49,960 bases of DNA, from the NCBI GenBank assembly GCA_028288595.1, contig JAQBNK010000094.1, positions 1 through 49,960 of the forward strand, in the 5' to 3' direction. The position numbers and the translations under genes were made by a program. This stretch comes from Chitinophagaceae bacterium (GTDB lineage: Bacteria; Bacteroidota; Bacteroidia; Chitinophagales; Chitinophagaceae). This document shows, piece by piece, positions 1 through 9,176 of the stretch (the first letter of the stretch is position 1; the number at the start of each line of letters is the position of its first letter). The notes under the pieces were generated by a model. It saw nothing but the letters and a program-made list of their open reading frames with translations. It did no database searches and was not told where the DNA came from.

Positions 1-299
1 GAACGATCCTGTCGCATAATTATAAAGGTCCCGGGTATCGTGTACAGGTTATCAGTACCAATAACAGGCAAACAGCTTATGCAATAAAATCGAAGCTGCT
101 TCAAAATTTCCCCAACGAAAAAACTTACATCATTTTTCAGTCACCCTATTTCAAAGTGCGCATCGGCAATTTTAGTGAGCGGGATGCCGCTGAAGCATTC
201 CAGCTGGACGTACAACGGCTGCTATCTATAAATGCTTACATTGTAAGGGATAATGTTGAAATGAGTACTGCCGGGGAAGAAGTAAATTTGCAGGAATAG
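1..299 (+). CDS. SPOR-domain protein, C-terminal end (partial)
   Basis: The reading frame is open from the window edge and ends with TAG at 297-299, so only about the last 98 residues are visible. The segment has the alternating pattern of a SPOR domain: a strand reading GYRVQVIST near the edge, a helix with KSKLLQNFP, a strand YFKVRIGNF, then a helix SERDAAEAFQLDVQRL and a final strand. SPOR domains bind denuded peptidoglycan glycan strands at division sites, so the full protein is probably periplasmic or an outer-membrane lipoprotein. The N-terminal part and any signal peptide lie outside the window. The fold call is good; the identity of the full protein is unknown. Confidence 0.75.
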   Translation, partial: TILSHNYKGPGYRVQVISTNNRQTAYAIKSKLLQNFPNEKTYIIFQSPYFKVRIGNFSERDAAEAFQLDVQRLLSINAYIVRDNVEMSTAGEEVNLQE

Positions 300-352
300 T
301 ATTTTGAAACAGCCAGGCACCTGGCCTTTTTAAAAACATACCAGAGGATTTT

Positions 353-1525
353 ATGCTGAAAGAAAAGATCAGGGCCCTTGCGGCGGAATACCGCGATGAA
401 TTTATTAGCATCCGCCACCACCTGCACCAGCATCCCGAATTAAGTTATGAAGAATTTGAAACCTCCGCTTTCATACAAACGAAGCTGGAACAAATAGGTA
501 TTCCATTCGAAATAAAATCTAAAACCGGTGTCGTCGCATTGATAAAAGGCCGGCCGGGAGAACGGGTCATCGCCTTGCGTGCGGATATGGATGCTTTACC
601 GATAGAAGAAAAAAATGATATTGAATATAGATCGCTTCATGCCGGGAAAATGCATGCTTGCGGGCATGATGTACATACTACCTGCCTGTTAGGCGCAGCG
701 AAAATTTTAAATGAGTTGAAGGATAGTTTCACCGGTACGATTAAACTGATTCACCAGCCGGGGGAAGAAAGAAATCCGGGTGGAGCTAGCCTCATGATAA
801 AAGAAGGCGTATTGAAAGATCCCGCCCCTCAGAAGATACTGGCGTTGCATGTTAATCCATCGCTCGAAGTTGGAAAATTCAGTTTTAGAAAAGGAAGGGT
901 AATGGCAAGTGCTGATGAAATTTACATCACTATAAAAGGTAAGGGAGGGCATGCTGCTGCTCCGCATCTGACTGCTGATACCATACTCATCGCTTCTCAT
1001 TTAATTGTGAGCCTTCAGCAGATCATCAGCAGAAATAATAATCCTTTTTCACCTTCCGTATTATCAATTTGTGCGATCAACGGCGGACATACGACCAATG
1101 TAATTCCATCTGAAGTAAAACTGATGGGCACTTTCCGTGCAATGGATGAACAGTGGAGGTTTAAGGCACATGAGCTCATAAAAAAACAAACCTCGGAACT
1201 AGTACATGCAATGGGTGGCGAAGCAGAGGTACACATAGATGTTGGCTATCCCACAGTAGATAACGATGCTTCATTAACTGACGCCGTTGTAAAACTGGCT
1301 GAAGAATATATTTCACCGGGCAATGTGGAGGAGACTGAAGTAAGAATGGGTGCTGAAGATTTTGGTTTTTATACGCAACATATTCCGGGATGTTTTTTCA
1401 GGCTCGGGGTAAGAAATGAAAAGCAGGGTATCATTCATAATGTGCACACACCTTTATTCAATATTGATGAGCGTGCCATTGAACACGGAATGGGAATGAT
1501 GGCATGGCTCGGTGCAACAATATAA
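353..1525 (+). CDS. M20 family amidohydrolase (N-acyl amino acid / hippurate hydrolase type)
   Basis: A 390-residue protein of the usual length for the M20D/amidohydrolase group, which hydrolyses N-acyl amino acids or related amides with a di-metal centre in the cytoplasm. Visible metal-site motifs are the RADMDALP segment around residue 76, ACGHDVHT at 102-109 (Cys103 and His105 as ligands), HQPGEE at 134-139, and a late histidine in the NVHTPLF segment near the C-terminus. The dimerisation insert begins near residue 190 (KGKGGHAAAPH). There is no signal peptide. It starts 53 nt after the upstream SPOR gene and precedes the malic enzyme gene by 56 nt, so the three may be co-transcribed. Substrate cannot be told from sequence. 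Confidence 0.9.
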   Translation: MLKEKIRALAAEYRDEFISIRHHLHQHPELSYEEFETSAFIQTKLEQIGIPFEIKSKTGVVALIKGRPGERVIALRADMDALPIEEKNDIEYRSLHAGKMHACGHDVHTTCLLGAAKILNELKDSFTGTIKLIHQPGEERNPGGASLMIKEGVLKDPAPQKILALHVNPSLEVGKFSFRKGRVMASADEIYITIKGKGGHAAAPHLTADTILIASHLIVSLQQIISRNNNPFSPSVLSICAINGGHTTNVIPSEVKLMGTFRAMDEQWRFKAHELIKKQTSELVHAMGGEAEVHIDVGYPTVDNDASLTDAVVKLAEEYISPGNVEETEVRMGAEDFGFYTQHIPGCFFRLGVRNEKQGIIHNVHTPLFNIDERAIEHGMGMMAWLGATI

Positions 1526-1581
1526 GTGGTTACGGAATTTGAATTTGCGCTGGATTTTAGAAATGAAAATTGACAAGCATT

Positions 1582-3933
1582 ATGTCTAACGAATTAAGAC
1601 GGGAACAGGCTTTGGAATATCATGCAGGAGAAAGGCCGGGAAAAATAGAAGTAGTTCCTACAAAAGAAACAAAAACACAGCGGGACCTTTCTCTTGCTTA
1701 TTCTCCCGGTGTGGCAGAACCATGCAAGGAAATATTTCGTGAAATTGAAAATGTATATAAGTACACGGCAAAAGGAAATCTGGTTGCTGTTATCACCAAC
1801 GGAACTGCAGTTTTAGGATTAGGTGATATTGGCCCCGAAGCAAGTAAGCCTGTGATGGAAGGAAAGGGCGTTCTCTTTAAAATATTTGCTGACATCGATG
1901 TTTTTGATATTGAGATCAACGAAAAAGATCCGGAGAAATTTGTCCAGATCGTAAAAGCGCTGGAGCCAACTTTTGGCGCCATTAACCTGGAAGATATCAA
2001 GGCGCCTGAATGTTTTTATATAGAAAAAGCACTGCGTGAACAATTGAATATCCCTGTTATGCATGATGATCAGCACGGAACTGCTATCATCAGCGGCGCT
2101 GCGCTACTGAATGCCCTTGAATTGCAAAAAAAGAAAATCGATAAAGTAAAGATCGTTGTGAATGGCGCGGGAGCGGCAGCGATGGCGTGCTCGCAATTAT
2201 ATGTCTCGTTAGGGGCACGCTACGAAAATTTTGTTTTGTTTGATAAGGACGGTGTTTTGCATACGGGTCGCGAACTGGACGAGATTAAACAAAAGTTTGC
2301 TGTAAAAGACAGTGAGCTCACCTTAGATAAAGCCATCATTGGTGCGGATGTTTTTGTGGGCCTTAGTGTGGGTAATGTGATGTCTGCGGAAATGATAAAA
2401 AATATGGCAAAGAATCCTGTCGTATTTGCTATGGCTAATCCTGATCCGGAGATCACTTACGAAGATGCAATTGCTGTAAGAAAAGATATCATTATGGCAA
2501 CGGGAAGAAGTGATTATCCCAACCAGGTAAATAATGTACTTGGTTTCCCCTATATATTTCGTGGTGCATTGGATGTGCGTGCACGTCATATAAATGAGGC
2601 AATGAAACTGGCTGCAGTACGAGCGTTGGCAGAGCTTGCCAAAACACCCGTACCCGATATTGTGAATATGGCTTATAACCAAAAGCACATGTCTTTCGGC
2701 CCGGAATATATTATTCCAAAACCCCTTGATCCAAGATTATTATCCTGCGTTGCGCCTGCTGTTGCGAAGGCCGCGATCGAAAGCGGTGTTGCCCGTTTAT
2801 CTATTAGTAACTGGGATACTTATACAGTGGAATTAAATAAACGGCTTGGCCTCGATAACCAGTTGATAAGAATTTTAGGGAACAAGGCGAGGCGCTCACC
2901 TAAAAGAATTGTTTTCGCAGAAGCCGATAACCAGAAAATATTAAAAGCAGCCAGTATTGTTTATGATGAAGGTATTGGCTATCCCATCTTACTCGGTGAA
3001 GAAGCAAAAATAAAAAAGATCGCACTCGAGAACCAGATCGATCTTACCGATATTCCTATCATTGATCCGCGTAGTGATGAAATGGAGGAAAAGAGAAACA
3101 CCTTCGGTGAATTGTTCTTTCAAAAAAGACAGCGAAAGGGATATAATTATTATGAGAGTAAAAAATTAATGAGAGAACGCAATCACTTTGGTTGCATGAT
3201 GGTGGAAACGGGCGAAGCTGATGCGATGATCTCGGGCCTTACCAGGAATTATGCTGCGGCTATAAGGCCTGCATTAAGTATCATCGGGAAAGAAGAAGGC
3301 GTAAATAAAATTGCAGGAATGTATTTATTGCTGACAAAAAAAGGCCCACTTTTTTTAGCAGATACGACTGTCAATTTTAATCCTACTGCAGAAGAACTTG
3401 CGGAGATCACCTTGCTGGTGGCAAAAGAAGTACGCAATTTTAATATCATGCCGCGTATCGCTATGCTTAGCTACAGCAATTTCGGCAGCAGCGATTCTCC
3501 TGAGGCAAGGCTTGTTGCCGAAGCAACGAGACTGGTAAAAGAAAAAAATCCTGCACTGATAGTTGATGGCGAAATGCAGGCTTCTCTTGCCTTCAACAAG
3601 GAAATATTAAAAGATAATTATCCTTTCAGTATTCTCGCTAATGAAAATGTAAACACACTTATTTTTCCAAACCTGGCAGCCGGCAACGTGGCGTATAATT
3701 TGTTAAAAGAGGTCGGTGGTGCAGATGCGATCGGTCCTATTTTACTAGGTATAAAAAAACCGGTGCATGTGTTACAACTCGGAAGTACGGTTCGCAATAT
3801 TATCAATATGGCCAACATTGCCGTGGTAGATGCCCAGCTTAAATGCAGGACGGATACAGAAGGGGAAATTGAACGGTCGCCGTGGTGGAAGAGAAGAAAG
3901 GAAAGAAGGAAATTAAAGAATAAAGAACAATAG
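1582..3933 (+). CDS. maeB: NADP-dependent malic enzyme with phosphotransacetylase-like C-terminal domain
   Basis: A 783-residue MaeB-type malic enzyme, which decarboxylates malate to pyruvate with reduction of NADP and so links the TCA cycle to gluconeogenesis and NADPH supply. The N-terminal malic domain shows [11 protein letters not shown] near residue 38, and the MHDDQHGTA segment near residue 162 belongs to the metal/nicotinamide site; a Rossmann part follows ([10 protein letters not shown]). From about residue 430 the protein continues as a phosphotransacetylase-like domain ([17 protein letters not shown] onward), which in this family is regulatory rather than catalytic. The ATG at 1582 is preferred over an in-frame TTG at 1570 because homologues begin with a short MSNE-like leader. 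No Shine-Dalgarno is seen. Confidence 0.93.
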   Translation: MSNELRREQALEYHAGERPGKIEVVPTKETKTQRDLSLAYSPGVAEPCKEIFREIENVYKYTAKGNLVAVITNGTAVLGLGDIGPEASKPVMEGKGVLFKIFADIDVFDIEINEKDPEKFVQIVKALEPTFGAINLEDIKAPECFYIEKALREQLNIPVMHDDQHGTAIISGAALLNALELQKKKIDKVKIVVNGAGAAAMACSQLYVSLGARYENFVLFDKDGVLHTGRELDEIKQKFAVKDSELTLDKAIIGADVFVGLSVGNVMSAEMIKNMAKNPVVFAMANPDPEITYEDAIAVRKDIIMATGRSDYPNQVNNVLGFPYIFRGALDVRARHINEAMKLAAVRALAELAKTPVPDIVNMAYNQKHMSFGPEYIIPKPLDPRLLSCVAPAVAKAAIESGVARLSISNWDTYTVELNKRLGLDNQLIRILGNKARRSPKRIVFAEADNQKILKAASIVYDEGIGYPILLGEEAKIKKIALENQIDLTDIPIIDPRSDEMEEKRNTFGELFFQKRQRKGYNYYESKKLMRERNHFGCMMVETGEADAMISGLTRNYAAAIRPALSIIGKEEGVNKIAGMYLLLTKKGPLFLADTTVNFNPTAEELAEITLLVAKEVRNFNIMPRIAMLSYSNFGSSDSPEARLVAEATRLVKEKNPALIVDGEMQASLAFNKEILKDNYPFSILANENVNTLIFPNLAAGNVAYNLLKEVGGADAIGPILLGIKKPVHVLQLGSTVRNIINMANIAVVDAQLKCRTDTEGEIERSPWWKRRKERRKLKNKEQ

Positions 3934-4013
3934 GAGTGAGTGCGCAGACCCTGTTTGGTACTACTGATTATTCATCATTCATATAGAATTTATAATTTAG
4001 AATTTTTTGACTC

Positions 4014-4751
4014 ATGGGATTACTCTCGCATTTAGGAAAATATGTTTTGATGCTGAAGCTGATGTTTTCAAAACCGGAGAATGGAAAAATGTACTGGAAA
4101 GAATTCATGCACCAGTGTTCCGAGATCGGGATAGGATCACTGCCAATCGTGATTATCATTTCCATATTCCTGGGTGCAGTAACTGCGGTGCAGACAGCTT
4201 ACCAGTTGGTAAGTCCGCTTATTCCAAAATCCACTATCGGTTTAATTGTAAGAGATACAATTGTACTTGAACTGGCGCCTACGGTAACCTGTATTGTGCT
4301 TGCCGGTGTTATTGGAAGCAAGATTGCCAGTGAACTGGGTAACATGCGTATCTCGGAGCAGATAGACGCACTGGAGATCATGGGCATTAATACCAGGACT
4401 TACCTGGTGCTCCCAAAAATCGGGGCTGCACTTATCGTCATTCCCTTCCTGATCATTCTTGCTGCTGTATTAGGTATATGGGGCGGGAGGTATGCAGGGA
4501 ATATGTCCGGGATTATATCTTACGACATTTTCGACCAGGGCCTTCGATCAGATTTTAAACCCTATAATATTTTCTTTTCTTTAAGCAAAGCTTATACGTT
4601 CGCTTTTATCATTAGCAGTATCTCCGCTTATTTCGGTTATTATGTAGAAGGAGGTTCGTTGGAAATTGGGCGAAGCAGTACACGATCTGTAATCGTAAGT
4701 TGTATTATGATATTGCTGGCCGATTATATGCTGGCGTCTTTGTTATTGTAG
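4014..4751 (+). CDS. MlaE/YrbE family ABC transporter permease
   Basis: A 245-residue inner-membrane permease of the MlaE family, which together with an MlaF-type ATPase and an MCE-domain protein moves phospholipids between inner and outer membrane. Five or so hydrophobic segments are visible (for example around residues 42-65, 85-105, 135-160 and 225-245). The segment GSKIASELGNMRISEQIDALE in the middle is the family's most conserved cytoplasmic loop. In many Bacteroidota the ATPase gene follows directly; here the next gene lies on the opposite strand and overlaps the end by 28 nt, so the partner genes must be elsewhere. Function by family is secure; the lipid substrate is inferred. Confidence 0.9.
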   Translation: MGLLSHLGKYVLMLKLMFSKPENGKMYWKEFMHQCSEIGIGSLPIVIIISIFLGAVTAVQTAYQLVSPLIPKSTIGLIVRDTIVLELAPTVTCIVLAGVIGSKIASELGNMRISEQIDALEIMGINTRTYLVLPKIGAALIVIPFLIILAAVLGIWGGRYAGNMSGIISYDIFDQGLRSDFKPYNIFFSLSKAYTFAFIISSISAYFGYYVEGGSLEIGRSSTRSVIVSCIMILLADYMLASLLL

Positions 4752-5140
4752 TTTGAGGGCTCTATCAGGTCCCATAAATTTCCATACAGGTCCGCAAAAA
4801 CGGCGACTGTTCCATATGTTTCTGTTATTGGTTGTCGTACGATCTTAACTTTTTTATCAAGTAAGTTTTGAAAATCTCTCTGAAAATTATCAGTATAAAG
4901 AAACAGGAATACGCTTCCACCTGTTTGATTTCCTATTCTTGATTTTTGTTCTTCAGTTGCAGCTTTAGCCAGTAATAAATGGCATCGGGGTGAACCGGGC
5001 GGAGCAATCATTACCCACCGTTTTGTGTCGCTTAATATAGTGTCCTCTATTAACCTGAAATGTAATTTTTCAATATAAAAATTAATGGCTTCATCATAAT
5101 CTGCAACAACTAATGCAATGTGAGCGATTCTTTGTTCCAT
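4724..5140 (-). CDS. VOC (glyoxalase/dioxygenase-like) superfamily protein
   Basis: A 138-residue single-copy VOC-fold protein. It begins with the typical IAHIALVVADYDEAINFY strand-helix unit, and ends with VAVFADLYGNLWDLIE, where the final Glu is the usual metal ligand; His8 is the candidate N-terminal ligand. This family covers glyoxalases, fosfomycin-type resistance proteins and ring-cleaving enzymes; nothing here fixes the substrate. The 3' end runs 28 nt into the 3' end of the convergent mlaE-like gene. It is a stand-alone gene, with a 32-nt gap to the DUF1080 gene that lies upstream on the same strand, so co-transcription from 5871 leftwards is possible. Confidence 0.85.
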   Translation of the reverse strand: MEQRIAHIALVVADYDEAINFYIEKLHFRLIEDTILSDTKRWVMIAPPGSPRCHLLLAKAATEEQKSRIGNQTGGSVFLFLYTDNFQRDFQNLLDKKVKIVRQPITETYGTVAVFADLYGNLWDLIEPSNYNNKDASI

Positions 5141-5172
5141 GTAATTACTTCTTCTTAAATTTTTGTTTGATG

Positions 5173-5871
5173 CTAGCGTGAAAGTTTAGTGATCGGTTTT
5201 AATACTAATTTTTTGAACTCGACTTCGGACCCCTCTGCTTGTAGTGCGATCTGTCCTTTATTAGCTGTGCTGTTATAACCGTAGTTTACAAGATCCCCGT
5301 TCACCCAGACTTTAATAGAATTATTCACACACTCGATCACCATCTTATTCCACTGCCCAACGGGCTTTTCAGAATGATCAGTAAGATTTTTAATACGGCG
5401 CAATTTTTTTCCATTAACACCCCAGTCGGCTTTTGGTCCTCTCCGGGCTTCCATATCAGGAACAGTAATATCTTCTTCTATGCACCAGAAGTCTCCCGCA
5501 TTTTCATGCTCCATTTGAACTTCGATGGATTTGGGGAACATTTCATATAATGCCCGCGGCGTTGAAGCATGAACAAGTACACCGCAATTGCCCGGCTTGC
5601 CTGCAAACCGGTATTCCGTAGTTAACCTGTAGTTCTGATAAGAAGCATCGGTAATAAGATGTCCTCCGGGTGTACCTAAACTTACAAGCATTCCATTGCG
5701 GACAATGAAGGGACTTTTTAATGAAGGATCATTATCCATTTTAGGAACATCGGCATGCCATCCTGTTAAATCTTTTCCGTTGAAAAGCTTTTTTGATTGT
5801 GCAGGAAGGGATGAAGCATGAATGAATATAGACGCTATTGCCAGGGCAGATAGGATAAGTTTTTTGTACAT
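5173..5871 (-). CDS. Secreted DUF1080 (3-keto-disaccharide hydrolase-like) protein
   Basis: A 232-residue exported protein. Residues 1-25 form a Sec signal peptide (KKLILSALAIASIFI followed by a SLPAQS cleavage region). The body is a DUF1080 concanavalin-like jelly roll: KKLFNGKDLTGWHAD at the start, RNGMLVSLGTPGGHL, then NYRLTTEYRFAGKPGNCGV, and at the end KGQIALQAEGSEVEFKKLVL. Members of this family have been linked to hydrolysis of 3-keto-glycosides and are abundant in Bacteroidota and Planctomycetes. The glycan substrate is unknown. There is no cysteine at the cleavage site, so the protein is probably periplasmic or secreted rather than a lipoprotein. Confidence 0.88.
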   Translation of the reverse strand: MYKKLILSALAIASIFIHASSLPAQSKKLFNGKDLTGWHADVPKMDNDPSLKSPFIVRNGMLVSLGTPGGHLITDASYQNYRLTTEYRFAGKPGNCGVLVHASTPRALYEMFPKSIEVQMEHENAGDFWCIEEDITVPDMEARRGPKADWGVNGKKLRRIKNLTDHSEKPVGQWNKMVIECVNNSIKVWVNGDLVNYGYNSTANKGQIALQAEGSEVEFKKLVLKPITKLSR

Positions 5872-6039
5872 AGTAATGTTTTACAATGGTTAAATATATC
5901 TTGTCGTAAGAACAATTGCAAGCAGAAGCACCTCAATAGGTAATAAATGTTGACCGGTATTTATTATACTTCGTTAATTTTTTTGAATGAATCCTCGATT
6001 CATCGATTTTTCATCACTTTGCAGTCAATAACCTTTCAT

Positions 6040-6528
6040 ATGAAATTATATATTCTTGTAATTGCCCTGGTGTTTGGTTTCTCAACCGTCCACGCAGAAG
6101 ACTCTCTTTATCATCCAAAATCGAACGCCGCAAAAGATATTGCTGCAGCAATTGCTAAAGCAAAAAAAGAAAATAAACATGTATTGATACAAGGTGGCGG
6201 TAACTGGTGCATCTGGTGCAAAAGATTTAATGCTTTTACTACCACGGATCCACAGCTTGATAGTATGATCAAAAAGAATTTCATTGTCTATCATCTTAAC
6301 TACAGCCCTGAAAATAAAAACGAGACTGTTTTCGCGAAGTATGGTTATGCACAGCGCTTCGGCTTTCCCGTATTTATTGTTTTAGATGAAAACGGGAACC
6401 GCCTTCATACACAAAACTCTGCTTATCTTGAAGAAGGAAAAGGATACAGTAAAGAAAAGATAATGGGCTTTTTGAAGGACTGGTCACCAGCGGCTTTAAA
6501 TCCCGCTAATTATAAAAAGAATGAATAA
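6040..6528 (+). CDS. Exported thioredoxin-fold protein
   Basis: A 162-residue protein starting at the ATG at 6040, because residues 1-19 then form a clean signal peptide (LYILVIALVFGFSTVHA). An in-frame start at 5947 would add 31 residues in front of the signal and is unlikely. After the signal there is a thioredoxin_7-like fold: HVLIQGGGNWCIWCKRF with a CxxC redox pair, then FIVYHLNYS and a cis-Pro strand GFPVFIVLDENGN. It probably acts as a periplasmic thiol-disulfide enzyme; oxidase or reductase direction cannot be told. It overlaps the next gene by 8 nt, which suggests translational coupling. Confidence 0.87.
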   Translation: MKLYILVIALVFGFSTVHAEDSLYHPKSNAAKDIAAAIAKAKKENKHVLIQGGGNWCIWCKRFNAFTTTDPQLDSMIKKNFIVYHLNYSPENKNETVFAKYGYAQRFGFPVFIVLDENGNRLHTQNSAYLEEGKGYSKEKIMGFLKDWSPAALNPANYKKNE

Positions 6529-7009
6529 TAATTTTATACCCTTCAAACGAAAGATCATGCATCCTGTTTATTACAGGATGTTTTTGTTTTGGAAACTTCC
6601 CGCCGCATTTTTTGCAGGTCTGAAAATAGAATCGCTGGATGAGCAAACGGCTGTGGTAAGTGTAAAATACAAGTGGTTTAATAAAAATCCTTTCAACTCC
6701 ATCTATTTTGCCGTTTTAAACATGGAAGGTGAATTAAGTACAGGTGTTTTATGTATGGGCATGATTTATGGCGTTAAAACAAAGATGAGTATGCTCGTTA
6801 TAAAAACAGAAGCGGAATATTATAAGAAAGCGGTGGGAAAAATAAGGTTTACCTGTAATGATGGGGAAGTGATAAGAAATGCAGTGAAGAAAGCGATTGA
6901 TCAAAACGAACCTCAGTCTGTTCGTTGTGCCAGCATTGGATCGAATGAAAAAGGAGAGAAGGTTGCAGAAGTATGGATAACCTGGAGTTTTAAATTAAAG
7001 ATGATATAA
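6521..7009 (+). CDS. DUF4442 hotdog-fold protein
   Basis: A 162-residue protein of the DUF4442 family, a hotdog-fold group related to acyl-CoA thioesterases (PaaI type). The recognisable pattern is HPVYYRMFLFWKLPAAFF at residues 14-31, followed by a strand region with VVSVKYKWFNKNPFNSIYFA and an MEGELSTG helix, which is the hotdog central helix. It lacks an obvious catalytic acid that would prove thioesterase activity. The gene overlaps the thioredoxin gene by 8 nt. A terminator-like hairpin lies inside its first 25 codons (separate entry), which could limit its expression relative to the gene upstream. Confidence 0.78.
   Translation: MNNNFIPFKRKIMHPVYYRMFLFWKLPAAFFAGLKIESLDEQTAVVSVKYKWFNKNPFNSIYFAVLNMEGELSTGVLCMGMIYGVKTKMSMLVIKTEAEYYKKAVGKIRFTCNDGEVIRNAVKKAIDQNEPQSVRCASIGSNEKGEKVAEVWITWSFKLKMI
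6560..6590 (+). terminator. Terminator-like hairpin inside the DUF4442 coding start
   Basis: CATCCTG at 6560-6566 pairs perfectly with CAGGATG at 6574-6580 across a 7-nt loop, followed by TTTTTGTTTT. This has the form of an intrinsic terminator but sits within codons 14-24 of the downstream gene, where the protein sequence is the conserved HPVYYRMF block. It may act as an attenuator between the two overlapping genes, or be a by-product of coding sequence. Confidence 0.4.
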
Positions 7010-7055
7010 TATCCCGGGTTTCAAATTCATGTAATAAAAATTAAAAAACAATCGA

Positions 7056-8456
7056 ATGAAAATAAGTTTCCATGGAGCCGCTCAAACAGTTACCGGTTCA
7101 AAACATTTATTGACACTGGATAATGGAAAAAATATTCTGCTCGATTGCGGCATGTTCCAGGGAATGGGTAAAGACACAGATACTTTAAATGCAACATTCG
7201 GGTTTGATGCTTCCACAGTCGATGTAATGGTATTATCGCATGCACATATCGATCATACCGGCCTCATCCCGAAGCTTGTTAAAGAAGGGTTTAAAGGAAA
7301 AATATTTTGTACGCCTGCTACCCGCGAGCTGGCCAATATTTTATTACTGGATTCTGCCGAGATACAAAGAGACGATACCAAATTTGGTAATAAGAGAAGA
7401 GCAAAGCAAGGGCTTCCGCCGCTTGAACCTCTATATAGTGTTGATGACGCTAAAGCCTGCGCTGATCATTTTGAGGAGGTGGGTTATGGAAACTGGGTAT
7501 CCATCATTGAAGGAGTAGAAGTAATGTTTACAGATGCGGGTCATATCATCGGGAGCGCTGCCGTTCATCTGCGCATACAGGAGAATAATAAACAAACCAC
7601 CCTCACCTTCAGCGGTGATGTGGGAAGATATAGAGATGTTATTTTAAAATCGCCGGAGGTGTTTCCGCAGGCCGACCATATTATTATTGAAAGTACTTAT
7701 GGAAATAGCCGGCACGAAGCGGTGTATGATACGGAAGACAGGTTATTATTCTGGGTTGAAAAGACCTGTGTGGAAAAAAGAGGGAAGCTGATAATACCTG
7801 CATTCAGCGTAGGACGTACGCAGGAAGTTTTATATTTTCTGAATCTTTTATACAATGAAAAAAAGCTGCCTAACGTAAAAGTGTATGTTGATAGTCCGCT
7901 CAGCCTGGAAGCAACCGAAATTGTAAAAAAACATACAGAGAATTTCAACAAAAGATTACAGCGATTATTACAAACAGATGATGATCCTTTTGGCTTTCCC
8001 ACGGTTACCTACATTCAAAGTGCGGATGAAAGCAAAGAGTTAAACCTTCATCCCGAACCCTGTATTATTATTTCTGCGAGTGGTATGGCAGATGCGGGCA
8101 GGGTGAAACATCATATCCGGAATAATATCAGTGATAATAAGAATACAATTCTACTTGTTGGGTATTGTGAGCCCCGATCCCTGGGTGGAAGGCTGATGGC
8201 AGGTGTAAAAGAAGTGAAAATATTCGGTGAAGAATTTAATGTCGTCGCTGAGATAGGAAGTATCCGCAGTATGAGTGCCCATGGCGATTATGATGATCTC
8301 TGCCAGTTTCTCGCATGCCAGCACGAAGAAGCGGTAAAAACTTTATTTATTGTTCATGGGGAGTATAATGTTCAGCAGGATTTTCAGAAGAGCCTCCAGA
8401 AGAAAGGGTATAAGCAGGTGGAAGTGCCTGCTATGCATGAGACGTTTAAATTATAG
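7056..8456 (+). CDS. MBL-fold beta-CASP metallo-hydrolase (RNA-processing type)
   Basis: A 466-residue cytoplasmic metallo-beta-lactamase-fold protein with a beta-CASP insert, the architecture of CPSF73/YsiJ-like ribonucleases. The metal motif SHAHIDHTG is at residues 61-69 (His62, His64, Asp66, His67). Further motifs are DAGHIIGSAAV near residue 160, TFSGDVG near 190, and IIESTYGNSRH which opens the beta-CASP region. SASGMADAGRVKHH near residue 345 and the late MSAHGD followed by FIVHGE are the C-terminal motifs. RNA endonuclease or 5'-exonuclease activity is inferred from the family. It starts 46 nt after the DUF4442 gene. Confidence 0.9.
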   Translation: MKISFHGAAQTVTGSKHLLTLDNGKNILLDCGMFQGMGKDTDTLNATFGFDASTVDVMVLSHAHIDHTGLIPKLVKEGFKGKIFCTPATRELANILLLDSAEIQRDDTKFGNKRRAKQGLPPLEPLYSVDDAKACADHFEEVGYGNWVSIIEGVEVMFTDAGHIIGSAAVHLRIQENNKQTTLTFSGDVGRYRDVILKSPEVFPQADHIIIESTYGNSRHEAVYDTEDRLLFWVEKTCVEKRGKLIIPAFSVGRTQEVLYFLNLLYNEKKLPNVKVYVDSPLSLEATEIVKKHTENFNKRLQRLLQTDDDPFGFPTVTYIQSADESKELNLHPEPCIIISASGMADAGRVKHHIRNNISDNKNTILLVGYCEPRSLGGRLMAGVKEVKIFGEEFNVVAEIGSIRSMSAHGDYDDLCQFLACQHEEAVKTLFIVHGEYNVQQDFQKSLQKKGYKQVEVPAMHETFKL

Positions 8457-8479
8457 CTGACAGATATAAAGGATGAATA

Positions 8480-8671
8480 TTAGTTATCGCTCATCTTATT
8501 CTTACACATCTCGATGGCTTTTATCATAGAAAAATTACATTCTACAAAAGCTTCTTCCAGCTCATGCGGTGTGAGGTTATGCTTTTTAGCCCAGTAGGTG
8601 ATCTCTGGTGATTGCTGAAATTGTACCGGTGGGATTTGATTGTTCCTGTTTCTAACGAATCTTACTGACAT
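8480..8671 (-). CDS. Small DUF3606-like protein
   Basis: A 63-residue protein with the pattern ITYWAKKHNLTPHELEEAF, which matches the DUF3606 type: a tryptophan-containing helix followed by a short helix-turn-helix-like segment and a closing amphipathic helix. Function of this family is unknown. The gene lies 3' to 3' with the metallo-hydrolase gene, 23 nt apart. It stands alone, with 85 nt to the response regulator gene upstream on the same strand. Confidence 0.7.
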   Translation of the reverse strand: MSVRFVRNRNNQIPPVQFQQSPEITYWAKKHNLTPHELEEAFVECNFSMIKAIEMCKNKMSDN

Positions 8672-8756
8672 AGCTAATCTGTTTTGTTTTGGAAATTCAA
8701 ACAGCGTGCCAGTACAGTAAGCAATATGTTAATGAGAAAATACCCGGGTAGTTTTT

Positions 8757-9176
8757 TTATGCGGCAGGCTTAGTGAACCACAGTTTCGCTATCGAATCCG
8801 TAAGGTGCAGGAGCTCTTTATAGGAATCTGGTTTGGTAACAAAACAATTTGCACCCAGTTCGTAAGAGATATCACGATCTTTTTCCGAGGACGATGTAGT
8901 AATTATCACCACCGGTATTTTTCGAAGTGTCGCATCCTCTTTTATTTCCTTCAAAATTTCTTTACCATTTTTACCGGGCATATTAAGATCAAGCAAAATA
9001 ATGGCAGGATAGGTTTGAGAAAATTGTGTTGAAAGAACATCAAATAACTTGTTGCCGTTTTCCATGAAAACAAATTCATGGTCGTGCTTATTCTCTCTAA
9101 AAGCATCCCTGATAGCTTCCCTGTCATCCGGGTCGTCATCTACGATAAAAACAAGATTCTTTGTACTTCTGCTCAT
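8757..9176 (-). CDS. Single-domain response regulator
   Basis: A 139-residue stand-alone receiver (REC). Acidic residues sit at DDD 13-15, the phospho-acceptor is Asp63 in ILLDLNMPGKNG, the conserved Thr is in VVIITTSS, and Lys115 lies in FVTKPDS. There is no output domain, so it probably relays phosphate or binds a partner protein. Its start codon overlaps the stop of the upstream PAS histidine kinase gene by 4 nt, so the kinase is its likely partner. This HK-then-REC order, with a Rcp1-like receiver, is common in Bacteroidota. Confidence 0.92.
   Translation of the reverse strand: MSRSTKNLVFIVDDDPDDREAIRDAFRENKHDHEFVFMENGNKLFDVLSTQFSQTYPAIILLDLNMPGKNGKEILKEIKEDATLRKIPVVIITTSSSEKDRDISYELGANCFVTKPDSYKELLHLTDSIAKLWFTKPAA

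Noticed and set aside
1570-1581. TTG start four codons before the malic enzyme ATG.
   Set aside because: The ATG at 1582 gives the usual N-terminus of this family; no reason to prefer the weaker codon.
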